Of a stretch of DNA of 8,531 nt, positions 1 to 5,387 are shown piece by piece. The notes beneath the pieces are model-generated. The model saw only the letters and a list, made by a program, of their open reading frames with translations, was not told the DNA's origin and did not search any database. The stretch's first letter is position 1; every line of letters begins with the position of its first letter. The position numbers and the translations under genes were made by a program. Source of the DNA: an uncultured bacterium (GTDB lineage: Bacteria > CALINM01); NCBI GenBank assembly GCA_938045315.1, contig CALINM010000030.1:1-8531 (forward strand). The letters run 5' to 3'.

Positions 1-213
1 AGAATTGATAAAAAAATTGAATTTTATAAAAACTTTATTGAAAATAAAGAGATTAACAAACTATCCAAAAATGCCTATGACAGAAGAAATGATATTATAA
101 AGCTATATTTAAAAAAGGAAGAACCAGAAAAAATAGCGAAAATACTTGATATACCCCTTGGTGAAGTAGAATTAATAATAAATCTTTATAAAATCAAGGC
201 ACCTGAGAAATAA
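1..213 (+). CDS. C-terminal part of a small helix-turn-helix-like protein (DUF2802/DUF6115-like), 5' end outside window
   Basis: An open frame runs from base 1 to a TAA at 211-213, giving the last 70 residues of a protein that starts before the window. The visible part is charged and Lys-rich, then ends with a compact helical segment (about residues 32-66 of the fragment) containing IAKILDIPLGEVELIINLYK. The pattern 'IAK.L.IP.GEVELI..L' resembles the C-terminal helix-turn-helix-like end of DUF2802/DUF6115 proteins (the group that includes Bacillus SwrB/YlxL), which often sit beside flagellar or chemotaxis genes. Its place just upstream of flgF agrees with that. Any N-terminal membrane segment or coiled coil cannot be seen here. 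The family assignment comes from motif memory, not a search. Its role is unknown; a link to flagellar assembly is inference from the neighbourhood. Confidence 0.7.
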   Translation, partial: RIDKKIEFYKNFIENKEINKLSKNAYDRRNDIIKLYLKKEEPEKIAKILDIPLGEVELIINLYKIKAPEK

Positions 214-237
214 TTTCCATATTATAGGAAATTTTTT
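212..237 (+). terminator. Weak possible intrinsic terminator after the upstream gene
   Basis: AATTTCC (212-218) and GGAAATT (227-233) are perfect 7-base complements around an 8-base AT-only loop, and a run of six T (232-237) overlaps the end of the stem. The hairpin begins inside the stop codon of the upstream gene, where a terminator would be expected. Only two of the seven pairs are G-C, so it would be weak. Read-through into flgF is plausible. Confidence 0.4.
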
Positions 238-293
238 CCTCTTTTTCATAGAGATATCCTGTTAAAAGATTGAAAAATATAAGATTTAAGGCA

Positions 294-309
294 TGGCATT
301 AAATTTGCA
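294..309 (+). promoter_or_regulatory. Sigma54 (RpoN) -24/-12 promoter for the flgF operon
   Basis: TGGCATTAAATTTGCA matches the sigma54 consensus TGGCAYG-N4-TTGCW. It has GG at 295-296 and GC at 307-308 with the required ten bases between them. It is the best such site upstream of flgF and points the right way. With the C at 308 taken as -12, transcription would start near 320, one base before the flgF ATG. Sigma54 control of rod and ring genes is established in several flagellar hierarchies (for example Vibrio, Pseudomonas, Campylobacter). An enhancer-binding activator would be needed; I could not recognise its binding sites in 214-290. Confidence 0.8.
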
Positions 310-310
310 A

Positions 311-322
311 ATACAGCTGTAT
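311..322. repeat. Perfect 12-base palindrome across the predicted flgF transcription and translation start
   Basis: ATACAGCTGTAT is its own reverse complement. It begins two bases after the -12 element of the sigma54 promoter and ends within the flgF ATG. A 12-base palindrome is expected a couple of times by chance in this length of DNA, so only its location makes it notable. It could be an operator, or could pair weakly around the AUG in read-through RNA. Confidence 0.35.
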
Positions 323-1025
323 GCATAAAGGTATATATATAGCAGTATCAGGTGCAGTTATTAAGCAAAATCAGTTAGAAATTATTGCTCAAAATTTAGC
401 AAATTCAAATTCTATAGGTTATAAAAGAGAATATATAACCTTTATTGATTATCTCATAAAAGAAATAAACAATAACAGCGATGACAAAATAATGACAAAT
501 ATAAACAAAATATACTATGACTTTTCAGTGGGTGAATTTATCAAAACCGGGAAACCCCTTGATATTGCAATAGAAGGTTCTGGTTTTATCGCATTGGAAG
601 GAAATTTATATTCCAGAAGAGGAGATTTGAAAGTTGATGGAAATGGTTTTCTGGTTAATTTCAGTGGACATAAAGTACTGGGTAAAAGAGGTTTTATTGA
701 GGTTGGGAAGAATAAGGTTCCTGATATTTCTAAAGATGGCAAGGTTTATATAGATGGAAATATGATAGATGAATTAAAAATAGTAGATTTTGAAAGATAT
801 GATATTTTATCTAAAAAGGATAGTGGTTTGTTTTTTTCTAAGGATGGCGGCAAGGAATCAAAAGCTAACATTTTAGTGGGATTTTTAGAGTCATCAAATG
901 TAAGTCCCGTAAAGGAAATGATAAGTATGATCGAAACTTTAAGAGATTTTGAGAGCTACCAGAAGGCTATTCAAATTTTTGATGAGTCAATCAACAAAAT
1001 TGTAAATGAGATTGCAAGATTATAG
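321..1025 (+). CDS. flgF: Flagellar proximal rod protein FlgF
   Basis: FlgF is a subunit of the periplasmic rod that joins the MS ring to the hook; it is exported by the flagellar type III system without a cleaved signal. The 234-residue product has the N-terminal rod/hook motif (IIAQNLANSNSIGYKRE, about residues 21-37), the central 'F..GEFIKTG.PLDIAIEGSGFI' block (about 68-90) shared by FlgE/F/G, and the C-terminal coiled-coil end (about 187-222). It is slightly short for FlgF (commonly near 250) and lacks FlgG-specific sequence. The family start 'M.KGIYIA.SG' falls at this ATG and no other in-frame start codon is available upstream before a stop at 300-302. No Shine-Dalgarno sequence precedes it; the predicted sigma54 transcript begins at the ATG itself. 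It is the first gene of the rod/ring operon. FlgF rather than FlgG is chosen because a clear FlgG follows. Confidence 0.93.
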   Translation: MHKGIYIAVSGAVIKQNQLEIIAQNLANSNSIGYKREYITFIDYLIKEINNNSDDKIMTNINKIYYDFSVGEFIKTGKPLDIAIEGSGFIALEGNLYSRRGDLKVDGNGFLVNFSGHKVLGKRGFIEVGKNKVPDISKDGKVYIDGNMIDELKIVDFERYDILSKKDSGLFFSKDGGKESKANILVGFLESSNVSPVKEMISMIETLRDFESYQKAIQIFDESINKIVNEIARL

Positions 1026-1037
1026 GAGGAGTTTTAT

Positions 1038-1826
1038 ATGATAAGAGCCCTTTTAGTTGCTGCAACTGGGATGGAAGCCCAGAAGTATAATATTGATGTA
1101 ATTGCTAACAACCTGGCCAACGTTAATACTGTTGGTTACAAAAAAGGTCGTGCTGATTTTGCTGAGCTTATTTATCAGGATTTAAAATCCCCAGGGACTT
1201 CATCTTCAGAGAACACAGTTTTCCCATCGGGAATTCAACTTGGGCTTGGTACAAAAATAGTTTCTACTCAAAAGCTTTTTCACCAGGGAGATTTTGTGTC
1301 TACAGGAAATAATTTAGATTTAGTAATAGAGGGTGATGGATTTTTCAAAATAATGATGCCCGATGGTACTGAAGCTTATACTCGTTCAGGTTCCTTCAGA
1401 TTAGACAGCGAAGGAAGAATAGTAAACAGTGATGGATATTTATTAAGTCCCGAAATAACAATACCTTCAACAGCTGTTAGTATTACAATTGGTGGAGATG
1501 GTAAGGTTACAGTAGTGGAAGCAGGCAATACAAATCCCACAGAAGTTGGTACCATTGAGCTGGTTAGGTTTATCAATCCCGGTGGTTTAAAACCTATTGG
1601 TAGAAATTTATATGTTGTTTCATCTGCATCAGGGGATCCAATTGAAGGGTTACCGGGAACAGAGGGATTAGGTACAATACTTCAGGGCTTTGTAGAGATG
1701 AGTAATGTAAATGTAGTAGAAGAAATGGTTAATATGATTGTCAGTCAGAGAGCCTATGAAATTTGTTCGAAAGCAATTCAAACTACAGATGAGTTTTTAC
1801 AGATAGCAAATAACATGAAAAGGTAA
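1038..1826 (+). CDS. flgG: Flagellar distal rod protein FlgG
   Basis: FlgG forms the distal rod that crosses the P and L rings and carries the hook. The 262 residues match the usual length (about 260). Visible are the N-terminal motif [16 protein letters not shown] (21-36), the FlgG-specific stretch after it (about 46-80, with [14 protein letters not shown]), which is known to distinguish stiff rod from flexible hook, then [10 protein letters not shown] (94-103), [10 protein letters not shown] (114-123), [12 protein letters not shown] (141-152) and the C-terminal block [18 protein letters not shown] (217-234) followed by [18 protein letters not shown] strong ribosome site AGGAGG (1024-1029) overlaps the flgF stop codon, so translation is coupled to or follows flgF. 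It carries one cysteine (C243). The high similarity to textbook FlgG makes this among the surest calls in the window. Confidence 0.97.
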   Translation: MIRALLVAATGMEAQKYNIDVIANNLANVNTVGYKKGRADFAELIYQDLKSPGTSSSENTVFPSGIQLGLGTKIVSTQKLFHQGDFVSTGNNLDLVIEGDGFFKIMMPDGTEAYTRSGSFRLDSEGRIVNSDGYLLSPEITIPSTAVSITIGGDGKVTVVEAGNTNPTEVGTIELVRFINPGGLKPIGRNLYVVSSASGDPIEGLPGTEGLGTILQGFVEMSNVNVVEEMVNMIVSQRAYEICSKAIQTTDEFLQIANNMKR

Positions 1827-1829
1827 GGT

Positions 1830-2474
1830 ATGAAAATTAAGATTTTTCTTTTAATGTTTTCTTTAAATTTCTTAATTTATAAGAATTGTTTTGCCTTCCA
1901 TATGAATGATTTTTTAGCGAATTATTTAAAAAACGAGTTTGGCTTTGAAGAGGTTTATATTGATAGTCTGAAAATAAATAGCAATATGGATAACGAAATT
2001 CCAGATAATGTGAGAGTAGAGAAAATTTATGGGAGATTGCTAAAATTTGAGGCTATAAAAAATGAAAGAGTTTATGAAGGTAAAGCTGAAATAAGAGCTT
2101 ATAAAAAGGTTCTGGTATCTAAAAATCCCCTTGAGAAGGGTAAAGAAATTTCAGAAGATGATGTTATGGAAAAGTTAATAGAGTATTCAAAAGTTCCAAA
2201 AGGTGCAGTAACAGAAAGATCTTCTATAGTGGGTAAATCTCTTAAATCATCGATTCAAGCAAATACAATATTTACAGATGCTAAATTAATTTCAATAAAA
2301 AAGGGAGAGAATGTAGTATTAAAGATTGATAGACCAAATTTTTCTGTGAAAATGGTAGGCAAAGCCTTAGAAGACGGAAACATAGGTAAATTGATTAGAG
2401 TTTTAAATCTCTCATCTAATAAGGTTATTAAAGGAGTTGTTCATGATGATAAAACTGTTATCGTTAATTTTTAG
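1830..2474 (+). CDS. flgA: Flagellar P-ring assembly chaperone FlgA
   Basis: FlgA is a periplasmic chaperone that helps FlgI subunits polymerise into the P ring. The 214-residue product starts with a Sec signal peptide (about 1-22: positively charged start, hydrophobic core, CFA cleavage region). A variable N-terminal domain (about 23-88) follows, then an SAF domain (about 91-152: VSKNPLEKGKEISEDDV and VGKSLKSSIQANTIFTDAKL) and a C-terminal beta domain (about 153-214) with the family ending 'G.IG.LIRVLN..S.KVIKGVV'. It starts three bases after the flgG stop; AAAAGG in the end of flgG (near 1818-1822) is the only likely ribosome site. Its last 32 bases overlap flgH in another frame. Adjacency to flgH and flgI supports the assignment. 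Confidence 0.92.
   Translation: MKIKIFLLMFSLNFLIYKNCFAFHMNDFLANYLKNEFGFEEVYIDSLKINSNMDNEIPDNVRVEKIYGRLLKFEAIKNERVYEGKAEIRAYKKVLVSKNPLEKGKEISEDDVMEKLIEYSKVPKGAVTERSSIVGKSLKSSIQANTIFTDAKLISIKKGENVVLKIDRPNFSVKMVGKALEDGNIGKLIRVLNLSSNKVIKGVVHDDKTVIVNF
2431..2436 (+). promoter_or_regulatory. Ribosome binding site that decides the flgH start
   Basis: AAGGAG lies six bases before the ATG at 2443 and nine before the ATG at 2446, but directly abuts the in-frame TTG at 2437. The spacing rules out the longer TTG start and favours ATG 2443. The site lies inside the flgA coding region. Confidence 0.75.
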
Positions 2475-3162
2475 AAAAGTGGGGTATTTATTCAGTTTAA
2501 TTATTTTTTCCATTATAATGAACTCCTGTGCTGTACATACACTACCTCCTGAACCACCAAAGTATGTTGAAAAGAAAAATTTTTATTATGAAAAGCGTTC
2601 TAATAATTCTCTTTGGGATGATACTGGCTGTCTCTTTGGTGATGTGAAGGCAAGAAACTTAAATGATATCGTTATGATAAGAATAGTTGAGAATATAACT
2701 GGTTTAGGTAAAGCAAACACAAAAACTGCAAGGGATTCATCAATGGATGCAACGGTGGAAAAGTTTTTTGGTGCACCACTAAATTTTAATAATAACAACT
2801 TTTGGGGTAAAGGTAGTACTTTCTCACCAGAAGTAAAGGGTAGCATGAAAAATAGCTTCAAGGGAGATGGGGAAACAGCAAGACAGAGCAAATTAGATGC
2901 AACCATTTCTGCTAAGGTTGTAGAAGTTTTGCCGAACGGGAATTTAGTATTAGAATCAAGAAAGGAAATAGTAATAAATAGGGAAAATCAGATTCTTGTT
3001 TTAAGAGGAATAGCAAGGCCGGAAGATATATTGCCTGACAATACTATTCTCAGTACAAAAATTGCTGATTCAAAAATATATCTGGTAGGTGAAGGAGTAA
3101 TTGGCGATAAGCAGGGGCAGGGTTGGTTGGTAAGAATAATAGATAAGATATGGCCATTTTGA
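2443..3162 (+). CDS. flgH: Flagellar L-ring lipoprotein FlgH
   Basis: FlgH forms the outer-membrane L ring around the distal rod. From ATG 2443 the product is 239 residues, a normal FlgH length. A signal peptide (about 1-28) with a hydrophobic run ends in the lipobox-like IIMNSC, making C29 the expected lipidated cysteine; the box is loose (M and N at -3 and -2). Family blocks are visible: 'SLWDD..CLFGDVKARNLNDIVMIRIVEN' in the first half, where Escherichia FlgH has SLF.D...RN.GD, the Gly/Ser/Asn-rich middle, 'AKVVEVLPNGNLVLESRKEIVINREN', then 'LRGIARPEDILPDNTI' and 'GWLVRIIDKIWPF' at the C terminus. It overlaps flgA by 32 bases. The in-frame TTG at 2437 is an alternative start giving 241 residues, which I reject on ribosome-site spacing. 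Confidence 0.93.
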   Translation: MMIKLLSLIFRKVGYLFSLIIFSIIMNSCAVHTLPPEPPKYVEKKNFYYEKRSNNSLWDDTGCLFGDVKARNLNDIVMIRIVENITGLGKANTKTARDSSMDATVEKFFGAPLNFNNNNFWGKGSTFSPEVKGSMKNSFKGDGETARQSKLDATISAKVVEVLPNGNLVLESRKEIVINRENQILVLRGIARPEDILPDNTILSTKIADSKIYLVGEGVIGDKQGQGWLVRIIDKIWPF

Positions 3163-3235
3163 TTCAGCAATGTATAAAGATGACACTGGATGGTTAATAT
3201 GATTATCAAGCCATGAAGTTTGGAGGGATTATGGT

Positions 3236-4327
3236 ATGAAAAAAATCTTTTTAGCTTACTTTTCATTTCTTTTAATATCAACAAACCTATTTGCTGAAAG
3301 AATAAAGGATATTGGCAATTTTGAAGGTGTAAGAGAAAACCAACTTGTAGGATATGGGATTGTTGTAGGACTTAGTGGAACCGGTGATAAGGGTCTTGCA
3401 CCTGTGATGTCAATTGCTAATATGTTGCAAAGGATGGGTATTACTATAAAACCTTCGGACATAAAATCGAAAAATTCAGCGGCTGTCTTAGTTACCGTTA
3501 ATCTCCCACCTTTTCCAAAGAATGGTATGAAGTTAGATGCTCTTGTATCAACTATAGGAGATGCAAAAAGTCTTAAAGGTGGTACTCTTATTTTAACACC
3601 CCTTAAGGGAGGAGATGGTAAGATTTATGCAGTAGCACAGGGGCCTGTTAGTATTGGAGGTTTTTTAGGAGGTAGTGGGGGAAACAGCGTAGCAAAAAAT
3701 CATCAGGCTGCTGGTATAGTACCAGAGGGTGCTATAATTGAAAAAGAGCCCGAATTTAATTTAGCTAATAATAACGAAATAAGATTTTTTTTGAAAAATC
3801 CAGATTTTACAACAGCTAACGAAATTGCAAATAAAATAAATGAGTTCTATAAAAAAGAAATTGCAGTGGTTAAAGACCCTTCCAGTATAAAGATAACTAT
3901 ACCTGAAGAGTTTAGAGGGGATAATTTACCCAAATTTCTTTCTATTGTGGAAAAGATAGAAGTAGTGGTTGATAATTCTGCTAAAGTTATTGTAAATGAA
4001 AAAACTGGTACAGTAGTAATTGGTGAAAATGTCAAATTATCTCCTGTAGCAATAGCACATGGTAACTTAATAGTAACAATCAAAACAGATTATGAAGTTT
4101 CTCAACCCTTGCCACTTGCACCGAAAGGTTCAGAAACAATAGTTGTCCCAAAAAAGGATGTAAAAGTTGAAGAACAAAAGGGATATTTGACAGAGATAAA
4201 AGGTGCATCCTTAGGAGAGATCGTTAGAGCTCTGAATAGTTTAGGTGTTACCCCTACAGATTTGATTGCTATATTACAAGCTTTAAAAGCATCAGGATCA
4301 CTTAAAGCTACATTGGAGATTATATAA
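3236..4327 (+). CDS. flgI: Flagellar P-ring protein FlgI
   Basis: FlgI polymerises around the rod in the peptidoglycan layer to form the P ring. The 363 residues match the family length. A Sec signal peptide (1-20, ending NLFA) precedes the very conserved mature start ERIKDIGNFEGVRENQLVGY (21-40) and GIVVGLSGTGD (41-51). Other family blocks are NLPPFPKNG (89-97), LKGGTLILTPLKGGDGKIYA (113-132), AAGIVPEGAIIE (158-169), FTTANEIANKIN (191-202), HGNL (275-278) and the ending ALNSLGVTPTDLIAILQALK...LEII (332-363). Start ATG 3236 has TGGAGGG (3221-3227) at good spacing; the nearby ATG 3231 is out of frame and stops after two codons. The protein has no cysteine; the two that form a disulfide in enterobacterial FlgI are replaced by V271 and S355. 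A 73-base gap separates it from flgH. Confidence 0.97.
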   Translation: MKKIFLAYFSFLLISTNLFAERIKDIGNFEGVRENQLVGYGIVVGLSGTGDKGLAPVMSIANMLQRMGITIKPSDIKSKNSAAVLVTVNLPPFPKNGMKLDALVSTIGDAKSLKGGTLILTPLKGGDGKIYAVAQGPVSIGGFLGGSGGNSVAKNHQAAGIVPEGAIIEKEPEFNLANNNEIRFFLKNPDFTTANEIANKINEFYKKEIAVVKDPSSIKITIPEEFRGDNLPKFLSIVEKIEVVVDNSAKVIVNEKTGTVVIGENVKLSPVAIAHGNLIVTIKTDYEVSQPLPLAPKGSETIVVPKKDVKVEEQKGYLTEIKGASLGEIVRALNSLGVTPTDLIAILQALKASGSLKATLEII

Positions 4328-4328
4328 T

Positions 4329-5036
4329 ATGATAAGTCAATATTTTGACATAGGTTCATATGGCCTAACAAAATCAAAATTAGAAAAATTAAACAGTACT
4401 GGCAATCAAGAAGAAATGGAAAAAGTTGCTCAGGAGTTAGAGTCAGTATTTATTTATGAATTACTTAAGGTAATGAGAAATACTGTTAAAATTAGTGATA
4501 AAGAACAAGATGCCTTTTGCAACTACAATACCATAATTGATATGGAACTCTCCAAGGTCTTATCGGAAAGAGGATTTGGTTTAAAAAATTATATTTTAGA
4601 AGCATTGAATAGGGATAAAATTATTAGAAGCTATCAGAAAGTTGAAAAGGAGTCAGAAAAACCATATTTTAAAAATATCACTTCCGGCTTTGGGATGAGA
4701 AAACATCCAGTTTTTGGTATTAATCATTTTCATAAAGGTATTGATATAGCATTGCCAGAAGGTAGTGATATTAAGCCAGTTCTTGACGGTAAGGTAATTT
4801 ATAGTGGATTTGATAAAGGGTATGGAAATAATATTGTTATTGAACATAAAAATGGTTTAAAAACAAGATATGCCCATAATATGGTTAATCTTGTTAATGT
4901 GGGAGATGTTGTTGATAGGGATACTATTATTGGTAAGGTTGGTAAAACAGGTATCACAACGGGACCACATTTACATTTTGAAGTGATAAAAGATGGAAAA
5001 CCAATAGATCCTGGCATCTTTCTTGCTGCAAAATAA
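4329..5036 (+). CDS. flgJ: FlgJ-type rod-binding protein fused to M23 peptidoglycan endopeptidase
   Basis: The 235-residue protein has two domains. Residues about 30-92 are a FlgJ N-terminal rod-binding (rod cap) domain: VAQELESVFIYELLKVMRNT, then the MELSKVLSERGFGL helix. After a charged linker (about 93-113), residues 114-232 form an M23 (LytM/lysostaphin-type) metallopeptidase: SGFGMRKHPVFG, HKGID, YAHN, GKTGITTGPHLHFE. By analogy with LytM, zinc ligands are H135, D139 and H216, with H183 and H214 catalytic; all are present, so the enzyme looks active. No signal peptide is seen, which fits export through the rod channel. In Escherichia and Salmonella the FlgJ C-terminal domain is instead a glucosaminidase (GH73). 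It begins one base after the flgI stop, with GGAGA (4315-4319) as ribosome site. Its last codons carry a sigma54 site. Confidence 0.92.
   Translation: MISQYFDIGSYGLTKSKLEKLNSTGNQEEMEKVAQELESVFIYELLKVMRNTVKISDKEQDAFCNYNTIIDMELSKVLSERGFGLKNYILEALNRDKIIRSYQKVEKESEKPYFKNITSGFGMRKHPVFGINHFHKGIDIALPEGSDIKPVLDGKVIYSGFDKGYGNNIVIEHKNGLKTRYAHNMVNLVNVGDVVDRDTIIGKVGKTGITTGPHLHFEVIKDGKPIDPGIFLAAK
5012..5027 (+). promoter_or_regulatory. Second sigma54 -24/-12 site, inside the 3' end of flgJ, upstream of flgM
   Basis: TGGCATCTTTCTTGCT has GG at 5013-5014 and GC at 5025-5026 with exactly ten bases between, and differs from TGGCAYG-N4-TTGCW at one position. It shares TGGCAT-N5-TTGC with the flgF promoter. 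The predicted start is near 5038, just after the flgJ stop and about 57 bases before flgM. The bases also encode the last residues of FlgJ (GIFLA), so the match could partly reflect coding; position and orientation favour a real promoter. Confidence 0.6.
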
Positions 5037-5038
5037 AT

Positions 5039-5065
5039 TAAAGTTTTAAAAAAAAACTTCGATAA
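5039..5065 (+). promoter_or_regulatory. Sigma28 (FliA) promoter for flgM
   Basis: TAAAGTTT (5039-5046), an 11-base spacer that is almost all A, and TTCGATAA (5058-5065) match the sigma28 consensus TAAAGTTT-N11-GCCGATAA at all eight -35 bases and six of eight -10 bases, with exact spacing. Transcription would start about seven or eight bases on, near 5072, leaving a short leader that contains the flgM ribosome site. Sigma28 control of flgM is established in enteric bacteria. Complementary AAGTTTT (5041-5047) and AAAACTT (5053-5059) also lie inside the element. Confidence 0.82.
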
Positions 5066-5083
5066 AATTAGTAAGAAAGAAGC

Positions 5084-5090
5084 AGGAGGT
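5084..5090 (+). promoter_or_regulatory. Strong ribosome binding site of flgM
   Basis: AGGAGGT, four bases before the flgM ATG, is together with the flgG site the best match to the 16S rRNA end in the window. It suggests high FlgM synthesis from either upstream promoter, in contrast to the next gene, flgN, which has no clear site. Confidence 0.75.
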
Positions 5091-5094
5091 TTAA

Positions 5095-5385
5095 ATGAAA
5101 ATTAATGGAAACAAGCCATATGATGGAGTTGAAGTAACTCTCTCTACAACAAAAATTAGTAATCTAAAAAATGATGAGAGCAAGTTAAGAAGCGTCAAAA
5201 AACAGGCAGAAGATGTGATCGAAATCTCGAGGGATTCAAAAAAGATTGCAGAAATCGCAACTGCTATTAAAAATATGCCCGAAATAAGGAATCAGAAGGT
5301 AGAAGAACTTAAAAAAGTTATAGAATCTGGAAATTATACAGTTGATCCAAGAAAACTTGCAGAGAAAATAATAAGCGAATTATAG
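5095..5385 (+). CDS. flgM: Anti-sigma28 factor FlgM
   Basis: FlgM binds and holds sigma28 (FliA) until the hook-basal body is finished, then is exported through it, freeing sigma28 for filament genes. The 96 residues match the family. The N-terminal half is polar and probably disordered, typical of the exported form. The C-terminal half (about 41-96) has the sigma-binding signature: DVIEISRDSKKIAEI, then KVEELKKVIESGNYTVDPRK followed by LAEKIISEL; compare 'R..KV..LK..IE.G.Y.VD...VA..ML' in the family. Two promoter-like sites, sigma54 (5012-5027) and sigma28 (5039-5065), lie upstream, so it is likely made both before and after sigma28 release. It is followed after two bases by flgN, an order shared with Bacillus and proteobacteria. 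Confidence 0.93.
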   Translation: MKINGNKPYDGVEVTLSTTKISNLKNDESKLRSVKKQAEDVIEISRDSKKIAEIATAIKNMPEIRNQKVEELKKVIESGNYTVDPRKLAEKIISEL

Positions 5386-5387
5386 AA

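Noticed and set aside
2437-2439. TTG as the flgH start codon
   Set aside because: It touches the ribosome site AAGGAG with no spacer, while ATG 2443 has ideal spacing.
2586-2906. Open frame of 106 codons on the minus strand within flgH
   Set aside because: It lies wholly within flgH, has no ribosome site or recognisable domain, and looks like a shadow of the coding strand, as do the other minus-strand frames.
3103-3110. GGCGATAA inside flgH as a sigma28 -10 box before flgI
   Set aside because: The bases 11 upstream (GGTAGGTG at 3084-3091) do not resemble TAAAGTTT.
5041-5059. Hairpin AAGTTTT/AAAACTT after flgJ as a transcription terminator
   Set aside because: It has no G/C-rich stem and no T run after it on the + strand. 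The bases are better explained as part of the sigma28 promoter.
5080-5097. CsrA binding site in the flgM leader
   Set aside because: The GGA lies in a generic AGGAGG ribosome site and lacks the ANGGA context and hairpin loop expected of a CsrA target; the evidence is too thin.
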